Source: JBFLYE01 sp040756715 [NCBI: bacterium] (GTDB taxonomy: Bacteria > UBA9089 > UBA9088). Taken from it: a stretch of 12,988 nucleotides of DNA. The stretch lies in NCBI GenBank assembly GCA_040756715.1, contig JBFLYE010000176.1, positions 1 through 12,988 on the forward strand. Reading direction: 5' to 3'. Position numbers and translations under genes: made by a program. Below, one piece after another: positions 1 through 7,272 of this stretch. The stretch's first letter is position 1. Every line of letters starts with the position of its first letter. The notes under the pieces are model-generated. The model was not told where the DNA came from and made no database searches. It was given only the letters and a program-made list of their open reading frames with translations.

Positions 1-76
1 TCGTGATTAAAAAATCTCCCTCAAAATTTAACATTTCTCTTTCATTTTACAATTTACAATTGTTTAGCTACAAATC

Positions 77-790
77 CTAAATAATCACCTTTCTCATCAC
101 ATCCAGAAGGCTTCCAAAATCAATAGGTTTTTTCATAGAGCCATAAAGCCACCTCGCCTCTTCCCTTTGTAAGATTTGGGTAAGGTCATAGCCTGTTATC
201 AAAAGCACCTTTATATCTTCGTAAATATTCCTTGCCTTTTTAAAGAGCAAAAGGCCATCCATATCAGGAAGGCAAAAATTTAAAAGAATAAGATTAACCC
301 TATTTCTCTTTAGAATAGCTAAAGCCTCCTCGCCATCTTTTGCACTTAAGACATTAAACCCTTCCATCTTTAGCTGCTCGCTTAAGAAATCCCTTATCCC
401 TGCCTCATCATCAACTACTAGAATCATCTTGTCACTTAAAAGGGTTTTCCTTATCATCTCAATTATCCTTCTTGGATTAAATGGTTTATGAATACATCCA
501 TAAGCACCCGAAACCATTGCTTGTTCTATCAGGTCTTCAACCGCAAAGCCTGTCATCATAATTACCTTGCAATCCGGAGCTTTTTCTTTAATCTTTAAGA
601 ATAGCTCAACGCCATTCATTCCAGGAAGCCTTATGTCTAACAGGGCAAGGTCAAATTTTGTTTCTTCTAGTCTTTCAAGGGCAGAATTTCCATCAAATGC
701 AACATCTCCTTTAAACCCCTCCGTCTCTACTATCTCTTTTAAGAGATCTGCTAAATCTTTCTCGTCATCCACGATTAAAATATTAGCCAC
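77..790 (-). CDS. Double receiver-domain response regulator protein without output domain
   Basis: 237 residues forming two consecutive CheY-like receiver domains and nothing else. Domain 1 (about 1-118) has the full phosphorylation set: acidic pair D8/D9, phosphoacceptor D52 in LLDIRLPGMNG, T80 and K102 in HKPF. Domain 2 (about 121-237) keeps D127/D128, T199 and K221 in MKKPID, but the phosphoacceptor position is Asn171 (LLNFCLPDMDG), so it is probably not phosphorylated in the normal way. With no DNA-binding, cyclase or kinase domain, it likely works by protein-protein contact in a cytoplasmic signalling pathway. No histidine kinase is in the window. The start is GTG (788-790); no other in-frame start lies between it and the upstream stop, and a promoter sits immediately before it. 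It is transcribed divergently from the DciA-like gene. Family assignment is firm; partner and output are unknown. Confidence 0.93.
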   Translation of the reverse strand: MANILIVDDEKDLADLLKEIVETEGFKGDVAFDGNSALERLEETKFDLALLDIRLPGMNGVELFLKIKEKAPDCKVIMMTGFAVEDLIEQAMVSGAYGCIHKPFNPRRIIEMIRKTLLSDKMILVVDDEAGIRDFLSEQLKMEGFNVLSAKDGEEALAILKRNRVNLILLNFCLPDMDGLLLFKKARNIYEDIKVLLITGYDLTQILQREEARWLYGSMKKPIDFGSLLDVMRKVII

Positions 791-796
791 CTTGAA

Positions 797-825
797 AGAA
801 TAACATCCCTCTTAGGATTTGTCAA
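797..825 (-). promoter_or_regulatory. sigma70-type promoter for the double receiver gene, predicted leaderless
   Basis: On the minus strand, TTGACA (820-825) and TATTCT (797-802) are separated by 17 bases. The -10 box ends six bases before the GTG start codon, so transcription would begin at or next to the G of GTG. No useful Shine-Dalgarno can exist in such an mRNA. Seen: both boxes and the spacing. Inferred: use as a promoter and leaderless translation. Confidence 0.6.
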
Positions 826-840
826 GAATCCAGTGCAGTC

Positions 841-852
841 AACCCTAGGGTT
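841..852. other. 12-bp perfect palindrome in the divergent intergenic region
   Basis: AACCCTAGGGTT is identical to its reverse complement. It lies between the divergent receiver and DciA-like genes, upstream of both candidate promoters. It could be an operator for a dimeric regulator, but there is one copy only and no recognised consensus, so its role is unproven. Confidence 0.35.
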
Positions 853-856
853 TTGC

Positions 857-885
857 TTGCAAAGTTTTAGATATTGGAATAAAAT
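857..885 (+). promoter_or_regulatory. candidate promoter for the DciA-like gene and possibly the envelope/aroA operon
   Basis: TTGCAA (857-862) and TAAAAT (880-885) are 17 bases apart. Transcription would start near 892, leaving a leader of about 33 bases before ATG 925, with a purine-rich AAGAAG near the start codon. The -35 box is poor (4/6), so this is tentative. Confidence 0.3.
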
Positions 886-924
886 ATAGATTGTCCAGAG
901 CAAGATTAAATGCTTTAAGAAGAT

Positions 925-1221
925 ATGAGGAGAACAAAGAAGGTAGAAAGGATTGATGTAGTTCTTGATCGGGTATTAAAGGCGTCTGGCTTGGAGAATG
1001 CCTTTTTAGAGCAAAGGGTTATTTCTTTATTGCCAGAGATATTTGACAAAAGGATAATGGCACATATAAAATCATATCATATGGAGGATAGAATCCTCTT
1101 TATAAAGCTTGATAGCCCTGTCTGGGCAAGGGAGCTTTTGTTCTTGAAAAAAGAGATGATGGATAAGATAAACAACTCCTTGACAAAAAAATATATCAAG
1201 AATGTAATGTTTAAAAGCTAG
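925..1221 (+). CDS. DciA-like DUF721 family protein
   Basis: 98-residue cytoplasmic protein. The C-terminal half carries the family hallmark: a beta strand running into SPVWARELLFLKK, then a helix KEMMDKIN and a final strand IKNVMF. The N-terminal part (IDVVLDRVLKASGLENAF) matches the family's leading helix. DUF721 proteins include DciA, the factor that helps load the replicative helicase DnaB in bacteria lacking DnaC. That role is known for characterised members and inferred here. The length suits a minimal single-domain form. The ATG at 925 follows a weak purine-rich sequence. It is first in the plus-strand cluster; the FecR gene begins 33 bases after its stop, so co-transcription is likely. 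No dnaA, dnaN, recF or gyrase gene, which often neighbour this family, is in the window. Confidence 0.8.
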   Translation: MRRTKKVERIDVVLDRVLKASGLENAFLEQRVISLLPEIFDKRIMAHIKSYHMEDRILFIKLDSPVWARELLFLKKEMMDKINNSLTKKYIKNVMFKS

Positions 1222-1254
1222 AGATCCCGAAAGAGTTCTTAGAGTTTTGAAACA

Positions 1255-2769
1255 ATGAAAAAGGCAATCTTTTTATTGCTATTTACAACCCTTGCTTTTG
1301 CTGAGGATTTTAAGCTTTCCTTCTTTATGGGAGAGGTCTTTGTAAAACAAAAGGATAAAACAGAATGGATAAAGGCATCCCTTAATATGATAATAAAAGA
1401 GGGAGACCAAATAAGGACAGGCGAAGATGCATCTGCTGAGATAATAAGAGGAGAGGATGTGATAAAGATTGCTTGCAATACAACCTTTACATTAAAAATT
1501 TTGGCAGAAAAGAGGGATGTATTCAGTGTATTTTTTGGCAAGGTCTGGCTGCGCATAAAAAGGCTAAAGGAGAAGGATACAACCATTGAGACACCAACCA
1601 CGGTTATGGGGCTTCGGGGAACCATATTCTCAGTTGATGTTTTGGGAAAGAGGACAATTACCGACCTCTTTGAGGGAGAGCTTGATATTTTAGCCGAGGG
1701 AAAGAGGTTTATTTTAAAGGCAAAAGAGAGGTTTTTACACGATGTGGATAGGCCAATTGAAAAAAGGATTGAGAAAAGACCTCTATCTGCCGATGAAATG
1801 AAGGGATTTAAAGAGATTTTTAAACTACCCGAGGAATTGCCAAAAGCGCCCTTACCCCAAGCAGCTATTCCTCAAACAGGGCTTGTTTCTTTAGAAAAAC
1901 CAAAGGAAAAATTGCTTTCTCAATTTAGTGCACCCAAAGAAATAGAGGATTTAAAAGGTGAAATAAGGGGTATAAGGAATGAATTAAAAACAGAAAGGCT
2001 ATCTATCCTTACGGTAAAGGAAAGGGATTTTTCTTGTGGAAGGACAATGAGGGATAAATGGGGAAACCTTGTCCGGGTTGAGCAACACCTCTATAGACCT
2101 ACAAATTCAAGCATAAGGTTTGTGAATATAAATAAGAGGGAGACGAGATTAGAAAATACAAGCCAATTTAGCTATGGAATGATTGATGCAGAATTTAATA
2201 AGGAGTTACCCGATGATATTAGAAAATGGCCAGAATGGATAAAGGGTATGGTGGATGAGGATACCATAGCTGACCTTCATCCAGAAATTGTAGAATTTAT
2301 CCTCTCCAATGGAAGGCCTCAGGAGGCAAATGCCGATAGGATGAGGTGGGTAAGCGAATGGGATTCTTCAAAAGATGAGCTTAAAGAACCCAATTTTTAT
2401 ATCGACAAAGGCGGAGATAATTCATTTGGTTATACCCCATACAGCAATGATTGGAAAAGCATAAGAGAAACAACTGGTGAATCCAAAAATGAATTTTGGT
2501 CTGAGGAGACATTTAAGATATCAAAGGGAGGAAATGTAGTAGGTGAAATGTTTGTCGGCTCATACCTTATCAACAACGATGGCAAGGTTTTAAATGAGGA
2601 TGATTTTAAAAACATTGATGGTTTTGATGCCTTAGAAACCACAGCCCTTGAAATGAGGTTTGAAAGCACAAATTTGTTAAACAAGCCAATTGACATTATT
2701 TTTACCGCAGATATTATTCTAGCAGGCATAAGGGAGTTGATGGGTAGTGTAATCGGAGCGATAGAGTGA
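1255..2769 (+). CDS. Exported FecR-domain protein with unrecognised C-terminal region
   Basis: 504 residues. A signal peptide (1-16, cleavage predicted after AFA) precedes a FecR domain at about 20-160. That domain shows an opening beta strand with GEV, the GDQIRTGEDASAEI segment (50-63) and the diagnostic RGT motif (121-123) in VMGLRGTIFSVDV. There is no internal transmembrane helix, so this is not a classical FecR anti-sigma factor; it belongs with secreted or periplasmic FecR-domain proteins thought to bind ligands or other envelope components. A Pro-rich linker (about 190-215) and a short charged helix (about 228-250) lead to a Trp- and acid-rich region (about 255-504) that I do not recognise. 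Its stop overlaps the next gene's GTG start by four bases (GTGA), implying translational coupling. No sigma-factor gene is nearby. The domain is secure; function is unknown. Confidence 0.8.
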   Translation: MKKAIFLLLFTTLAFAEDFKLSFFMGEVFVKQKDKTEWIKASLNMIIKEGDQIRTGEDASAEIIRGEDVIKIACNTTFTLKILAEKRDVFSVFFGKVWLRIKRLKEKDTTIETPTTVMGLRGTIFSVDVLGKRTITDLFEGELDILAEGKRFILKAKERFLHDVDRPIEKRIEKRPLSADEMKGFKEIFKLPEELPKAPLPQAAIPQTGLVSLEKPKEKLLSQFSAPKEIEDLKGEIRGIRNELKTERLSILTVKERDFSCGRTMRDKWGNLVRVEQHLYRPTNSSIRFVNINKRETRLENTSQFSYGMIDAEFNKELPDDIRKWPEWIKGMVDEDTIADLHPEIVEFILSNGRPQEANADRMRWVSEWDSSKDELKEPNFYIDKGGDNSFGYTPYSNDWKSIRETTGESKNEFWSEETFKISKGGNVVGEMFVGSYLINNDGKVLNEDDFKNIDGFDALETTALEMRFESTNLLNKPIDIIFTADIILAGIRELMGSVIGAIE

Positions 2770-3479
2770 AAAAAGTCCTTATCCTCCTTTTTCTTTCAGA
2801 AATAGCCTTTGCCGGATTAAAAGAATGGGGGGCAGAGAAGGCAATTGACCTTGCCACAAGGCTTGATGAGGCCTTGATTGACCTTTCTCAAAGCTCATCC
2901 GACCTCTCTTGCCTACCAAAAAACAAAAGATTTAAAATAAACCTTAACCTTTTACCGTTTATCCTTCCTCCTATTTTTCCCAATGCAAGCCTTAAGCTAA
3001 AGGTATTAGGGGAGAAAAAAAGGCTACCCCAAATTGCCTTGGAAGCAGATTATGGAGAGGTAATTGGCTTAAGGTTTGCCGAAGAAATGGAAGATATTGA
3101 AAAGGCAAGGTGCTACACCTATGCTGCCTCCCTTATCCTAAAGAAAAGCCTAAGGGATAATGTCTCTATATTTGGTGGGATAAGGAACATAAGGGGAAAA
3201 TGCGAGATTTTCCTTTCTGAAAAAGGGACATCTTCTGATTGGATTAAAAGAGAAGACCTTCCCACAAATGTCAAATTGGATGAGATTGCTATATTTTCAG
3301 GGCTTTATATCTTAAGGGGGAAAAATGGATTTTGGTCAGTTGCCTCTGGCTATATCCTGAAAAGAAAAAAGCTTTTCTCCAAGATTGAGCTTGGGTTTGG
3401 TAAGCATTGGGCATTTTCCCTAGGGATTTACCCAGAGGGTGTATTTACCTTCCATCCTATGCTTAATTTAAGGTTTTAA
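2766..3479 (+). CDS. Exported beta-rich protein, probable outer-membrane protein
   Basis: 237 residues, family not recognised. A signal peptide is clear (MKKVLILLFLSEIAFA, cleavage after residue 16). The first part of the mature chain has a helix (about 18-45), then a Pro/Leu-rich stretch (about 60-80). The remainder alternates short amphipathic strands with Gly turns (SIFGGIRNIRG, IFSGLYILRGKNGFWSVASG, KIELGFGKHWAFSLGIY) and ends in MLNLRF. A final strand with C-terminal Phe is the usual signal for outer-membrane insertion by BAM. The start is GTG, overlapping the FecR gene's stop by four bases. The next gene's ATG follows the TAA directly, with no gap. It is therefore almost certainly made together with the FecR protein and the next barrel-like protein. 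Outer-membrane location is inferred; a periplasmic beta protein is the alternative. Confidence 0.6.
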   Translation: MKKVLILLFLSEIAFAGLKEWGAEKAIDLATRLDEALIDLSQSSSDLSCLPKNKRFKINLNLLPFILPPIFPNASLKLKVLGEKKRLPQIALEADYGEVIGLRFAEEMEDIEKARCYTYAASLILKKSLRDNVSIFGGIRNIRGKCEIFLSEKGTSSDWIKREDLPTNVKLDEIAIFSGLYILRGKNGFWSVASGYILKRKKLFSKIELGFGKHWAFSLGIYPEGVFTFHPMLNLRF

Positions 3480-4616
3480 ATGAAGAGATTTTTGTTGCTT
3501 ATTCCATTCTTTGCGTGGTCTATTGAATTTAGCCCATATTATAACTACACCTTATCCCAAGGCTATAACTTTGGCAAAGACATTTCCTCCTCTTTTGGCA
3601 CAGGAATAATCAATGATCTAGGATGCCAAATAAAGCTTAATGGTAAAAATAGCCTCCTCTTCCTTTATGAGGCAAGTTATGAAGGACCAGGATTAAAAGA
3701 GGAGGGAAGATTTACTGATCGATACCAAGACCACCTCCTTGTTGCCTCGTATAAAAAGAAATTTGATAAATTGATTTTAAAAACAAGGCTTGATTACACA
3801 AAGAGCTTTACACGGTCAGGTGTTTCTGAAGATTGGGATTCTGGAGATTATAATTATAACAAGCTTGGGTTTGGGCTAGACCTTCTTTCTTCTATTAGAA
3901 ATATAAAGCTTGGGCTCAAAGGAAAGATTGCTCATATTAAATACCCGAATTATACATACCTTCTGGGCGAGATAGACCCAAAATATGACATCCCAAGGTA
4001 TGACCATAACCTATATAAAATTTCATTATCGGGGGGCTATTTAATTCAAAAAAAGCTCCCCTGCGAAACCTCTTTTGACATTGTCTTTAGGAATTACAAG
4101 AATGAATTTATCAAGGATGTAAACTCTGGGGCAGATACAAAAGAAAAGGAGAAGGATCGGGTTATAAGCCTTAATGGCAATATTTCTTATCCCTTAAAAG
4201 AAAATCTTGACCTGGGAATGGATTCCTCCTTTTCATTCTTAAGGTCAAACTACAATGAGGTAAAATTTGCCTCGGGTGGAACGGTTACCGATGCTTGCTC
4301 TTCATTCTATAACTATAACCTTTATTGTTTTTCCCCCTTTATAAGCTATGGAGAAAAAACAAGGCTCAATCTTTCCTATTCCCTTGAAATGAAGAATTTT
4401 TCCCACCAAAAGGCAGAGGATAAAGATGGAAATTGGCTATCTGACAAGAGAAAAGATAGAACAAGCCTTATTCTCATTTCTGCTACAAAAAAGATAAACA
4501 GACAGGTTTCTGCCACAATATCCTATGGAATAAAAGCCCTATCCTCTAATATGGAAAAGACCGGATATAACACCACCTATAATTCGTTGGGGTTTAATTT
4601 GCAATTTGAATACTAA
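3480..4616 (+). CDS. Probable outer-membrane beta-barrel protein
   Basis: 378 residues, specific family not recognised. The signal peptide (1 to about 14, MKRFLLLIPFFAWS) is followed almost at once by strand-like sequence (IEFSPYYNYTLSQGYNFG). The whole mature chain alternates aromatic/aliphatic and polar residues, with Gly/Asn/Asp turns and charged, loop-like inserts such as 218-227 (GADTKEKEKD) and 315-325. The last strand, YNSLGFNLQFEY, ends in an aromatic residue as BAM substrates do. The pattern suits a barrel of a dozen or more strands, a rough visual estimate only. It begins on the base after the preceding stop codon and its 3' end overlaps the LptA-like gene by 11 bases. Adjacent LptA-like and FecR proteins point to a shared cell-envelope job, but cargo or ligand cannot be told from sequence. 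Confidence 0.65.
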   Translation: MKRFLLLIPFFAWSIEFSPYYNYTLSQGYNFGKDISSSFGTGIINDLGCQIKLNGKNSLLFLYEASYEGPGLKEEGRFTDRYQDHLLVASYKKKFDKLILKTRLDYTKSFTRSGVSEDWDSGDYNYNKLGFGLDLLSSIRNIKLGLKGKIAHIKYPNYTYLLGEIDPKYDIPRYDHNLYKISLSGGYLIQKKLPCETSFDIVFRNYKNEFIKDVNSGADTKEKEKDRVISLNGNISYPLKENLDLGMDSSFSFLRSNYNEVKFASGGTVTDACSSFYNYNLYCFSPFISYGEKTRLNLSYSLEMKNFSHQKAEDKDGNWLSDKRKDRTSLILISATKKINRQVSATISYGIKALSSNMEKTGYNTTYNSLGFNLQFEY

Positions 4617-5121
4617 ATCTCTCCTCTTCTTGTTTCTTCTCACAACAAAGCTTTATCCCCTTACAATGACCGTGTCAGGGGATAGTGCAAATTGGAATAA
4701 AAAGAAGCAGGTTTTTGTTTTAAAGGGAAATGTTGTTTTAAAGAGGGGTTCTATTACCCTTAAGGCACCCATTGTCCGATTAAAGGGAGAGATTGAAAAC
4801 CCAGAGAAAATTATTGCCTCCGGAGGCGTTATTGTTTCTGATAAGGAACGGAATGCGACCATTAAGGCAGAGACAATTGAGGTATTTTTAAAGGAAAAAA
4901 GGGGATGGGCAAAGCAGGGGGTAAGGATTGAGTATAAAAACAGGGTAATCTTGGGAAAACAGGGGGTATATGATGGTTTAAAGGACATTGCAGAGCTAAC
5001 CGGTTCTTGCACAATGACAGAGGCAGGTAGGGTATTTGAAGCAGAAACAATGAGGTATTTTACCGAAGAAGATAAAATTGAATTTGAAGGGTCTGTAAAG
5101 GGTAAAATAGAGGTTAAATGA
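4606..5121 (+). CDS. LptA/OstA-like periplasmic protein
   Basis: 171 residues: signal peptide (1 to about 19), then repeated short strands typical of the OstA/LptA jellyroll: VFVLKGNVVLKRGSITLKAPIVRL, IASGGVIVSDKERNATIKAETIEVF, VILGKQGVYDGLKDIAELTG and IEFEGSVKGKIEV. LptA bridges the periplasm and carries lipopolysaccharide from LptC to LptD; this protein is about the usual length of LptA. No other lpt gene is in the window, so a LptA role is inferred, and a more general OstA-fold role remains possible. The start is TTG at 4606, inside the preceding gene (11-base overlap). It is chosen because the next Met (residue 21) would remove the signal peptide. No Shine-Dalgarno is evident, so coupling to the upstream gene is likely. 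Its stop overlaps the aroA start as ATGA. Confidence 0.75.
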   Translation: MNTKSLLFLFLLTTKLYPLTMTVSGDSANWNKKKQVFVLKGNVVLKRGSITLKAPIVRLKGEIENPEKIIASGGVIVSDKERNATIKAETIEVFLKEKRGWAKQGVRIEYKNRVILGKQGVYDGLKDIAELTGSCTMTEAGRVFEAETMRYFTEEDKIEFEGSVKGKIEVK

Positions 5122-6374
5122 AAGAAATAATTGTTCCTCCCGATAAATCCATATCCCATAGGGCAATTTTAATTGGCTCTCTATGTAAGAAGCCTCTTAA
5201 AATAAAAAATCCCCTTAAAGCAGGGGATACCCTATCTACCATATCCTGTCTTCGTTCCCTTGGGATAAGGATAGAGGAAGAATGGGGAATGCGGAGTGCG
5301 GAGTGCGGAGTGAATGAAATAATTGTTTATGGAAAGAGTTGGAAAAAGCCAGAAGCCCCCCTTTACTGCGGAAACTCTGGAACAACAATGAGGCTTCTTT
5401 CTGGAATCCTTGCAGGCCTTCCATATGAAGTAATCCTTACCGGAGATAGTTCATTAAGCAAAAGGCCAATGAGGAGGATAGGAGAGCCACTTTCTATGAT
5501 GGGTGCGAAATTTGTTGGTGATTATCCGCCGATTACAATAGAAGGAGGCGACCTAAAGGCTATATCATACAAGATGCCAATCTCAAGTGCTCAGGTAAAA
5601 TCTGCAATCCTTCTCGCAGGGTTGTCTGCCACGGGAAAAACAAGCATAACAGAACCCCTTCTATCCAGAGACCATACAGAAAGAATGTTAGAATTCTTAT
5701 GTGTTCCTATAAAAAGGGATGGCTTTACAATTTCCCTTGATGGACCCTTTGAAATTGAAGGAGGATTAGAAATAGAAATCCCAGGGGATTTCTCATCTGC
5801 CTCATTTTTTATTGGCGCAGGCATTATCCTTAATAGAGAGATTAAGATTAAAAATATAGGGATAAACAAGACAAGAATAGGGTTTCTTGATTGTTTGAAA
5901 AAGATGGGTGCAGCTTTTACCATAGAAAATGAAAGGCTTATCTGCAATGAGCCTATTGGCGATATTATTATAAACCCAAGCAGGCTTTCTGGAATTGAGG
6001 TTTCCCCTAAAGATATTCCAATAATGATTGACGAGGTTCCTATTCTTTCTATTTTAGCTTTATTTGCAGAGGGAACAACCATAATAAAAGGCTCATCTGA
6101 GCTTAGGGCAAAGGAAACCGATAGGATAAAGGCAATGGTATTAGAGCTTTCAAAACTAGGGGCAAGGATAAGCGAATTGCCAGATGGTATGGTTATAGAG
6201 GGTGGCTATCCATTAAAGGGAGCAGGTCTTTATTCCCACAAAGACCATAGGATTGCAATGGCCCTTTCTGTTTTATCCCTTAAGGTTCCTGGAATAGAGA
6301 TTGAAGGAAAAGAATGGGCAGATATCTCCTTTCCCAATTTTTATGAGATGATTTCTTGGTTTAAGAAAGGCTAA
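5118..6374 (+). CDS. aroA: 3-phosphoshikimate 1-carboxyvinyltransferase (EPSP synthase)
   Basis: 418 residues, close to the family's usual length. It joins shikimate-3-phosphate and phosphoenolpyruvate in aromatic amino acid synthesis. Visible motifs in order: PPDKSISHR (7-15), CGNSGTTMRLL (84-94), SLSKRPMRR (112-120), SAQVK (157-161), RDHTE (184-188), NKTR (250-253), DEVP (305-308), ELRAKETDRI (328-337) and SHKDHRIAMA (373-382). SAQVK, RDHTE and NKTR are the signature set of class II EPSP synthases; the fourth signature, GDK, appears as PDK. The ATG at 5118 has AGAGG four bases upstream and overlaps the LptA-like stop. A loop at residues 56-66 contains an in-frame insertion made by a tandem heptamer. 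The last 14 bases overlap the convergent metF gene. Why aroA follows envelope genes is unclear; it may simply share their transcript. Confidence 0.96.
   Translation: MKEIIVPPDKSISHRAILIGSLCKKPLKIKNPLKAGDTLSTISCLRSLGIRIEEEWGMRSAECGVNEIIVYGKSWKKPEAPLYCGNSGTTMRLLSGILAGLPYEVILTGDSSLSKRPMRRIGEPLSMMGAKFVGDYPPITIEGGDLKAISYKMPISSAQVKSAILLAGLSATGKTSITEPLLSRDHTERMLEFLCVPIKRDGFTISLDGPFEIEGGLEIEIPGDFSSASFFIGAGIILNREIKIKNIGINKTRIGFLDCLKKMGAAFTIENERLICNEPIGDIIINPSRLSGIEVSPKDIPIMIDEVPILSILALFAEGTTIIKGSSELRAKETDRIKAMVLELSKLGARISELPDGMVIEGGYPLKGAGLYSHKDHRIAMALSVLSLKVPGIEIEGKEWADISFPNFYEMISWFKKG
5290..5310. repeat. Three tandem copies of the heptamer TGCGGAG inside aroA
   Basis: Three perfect copies of a 7-base unit (5290-5296, 5297-5303, 5304-5310). 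Because 3 x 7 is 21, the reading frame is kept and the unit is read in all three frames, giving MRSAECG (58-64). It is G-rich in an AT-rich gene and lies in a loop between two conserved aroA segments. This looks like a microsatellite inserted or expanded within the gene. Confidence 0.85.
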
Positions 6375-7272
6375 TTTTAAGGTTTGCCCTTTTTACAATG
6401 AGAGAAACTACCTCCTCCCATTCTATTGCCATAATATGAATTCCCGCTACCCCTTCAATCTTTTTTATCTCCTCAATTGTCTCAACGCATATCTCTATTC
6501 CCTCTTCTTTCTGTTTTTCTTTTGCAACTCCCTTTAGCCTTGTAATTATTTCATCGGGAACATCCATTCCAGCCACGCTATTTTTTATGTAATTTGCCAT
6601 TGCTGCTGATTTTAGGGGTGTTATTCCCGCAAGGATATAAGCCTTTTCTGAAAGCCCTTTTTCTACAATTCCTTCCATAAACCTTTTGAATTTTTCTAAA
6701 TTGAATATGCATTGTGTCTGGATAAATTCTGCTCCTGCCCTTATTTTCTTGGAAAGCCTTGATAGCCTAAACTCAAATGGGTCGGCAAATGGGTTTTCTA
6801 CCGCACCAATAAACATTTTTGGAATTCCCTCTATGCTATCCCCTCCCAAAACCTTACCTTCATCCCTCATTATCTTAACTGTCTGAATCAATTGGATAGA
6901 ATCAAGGTCAAAGACATTCCTTGCTTGCGGATGATTACCCAATTTCTGGTGGTCTCCCGAGAGGCATAGAATGTTTTCAATGCCTAGGGCATAGGCACCA
7001 AATATATCTGATTGTATGGCAATTCTATTCCTATCCCTTGTGGTCATCTGCATAATGGGTTCAATTCCCAATTGCTTTAAAATACAGCAAGCCGCAATGC
7101 TTGACATTCTGACAATGGATGTCTGGTTGTCTGTAACATTCACCGCATCAACATAGCCCTTAAGGAAACCTCCCTTCTTTTCTATAATTCCTTTATCCGC
7201 TCCCTTTGGTGGTCCACATTCAGCGGTTACCACAAATGTTTTCTTCTCTAATAGCTCTTTTAACCTACTCAA
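6361..7272 (-). CDS. metF: Methylenetetrahydrofolate reductase, MetF subunit
   Basis: 303-residue TIM-barrel flavoprotein that reduces 5,10-methylene- to 5-methyl-tetrahydrofolate, feeding methionine synthesis or the methyl branch of the Wood-Ljungdahl pathway. Seen: TAECGPPKG (16-24) holding the catalytic Glu equivalent (E18), VNVTDNQ, MQMTTRDRNR, the LCLSGDH loop, GAVENPFADP and the Q-T-Q segment in AEFIQTQCIF. The short NAD(P)H-independent layout and the adjacent metV resemble the MetVF type of acetogens more than stand-alone enterobacterial MetF. The start is TTG (7270-7272), supported by a strong GGGAGGA (7281-7287) eight bases upstream and by the usual MSRLKELLE opening. It overlaps the metV stop by eight bases. 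The electron donor cannot be told; no hdrA, mvhD or rnfC-like gene is present in the window. Confidence 0.93.
   Translation of the reverse strand: MSRLKELLEKKTFVVTAECGPPKGADKGIIEKKGGFLKGYVDAVNVTDNQTSIVRMSSIAACCILKQLGIEPIMQMTTRDRNRIAIQSDIFGAYALGIENILCLSGDHQKLGNHPQARNVFDLDSIQLIQTVKIMRDEGKVLGGDSIEGIPKMFIGAVENPFADPFEFRLSRLSKKIRAGAEFIQTQCIFNLEKFKRFMEGIVEKGLSEKAYILAGITPLKSAAMANYIKNSVAGMDVPDEIITRLKGVAKEKQKEEGIEICVETIEEIKKIEGVAGIHIMAIEWEEVVSLIVKRANLKISLS

Noticed and set aside
1239-1625. 128-residue antisense frame over the FecR gene
   Set aside because: The plus-strand FecR protein has a signal peptide and recognisable domain; the antisense frame has neither homology nor a ribosome site.
4653-5159. 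168-residue antisense frame over the LptA-like gene
   Set aside because: The plus-strand product has a signal peptide, OstA-fold repeats and operon overlaps; the antisense frame shows nothing recognisable.
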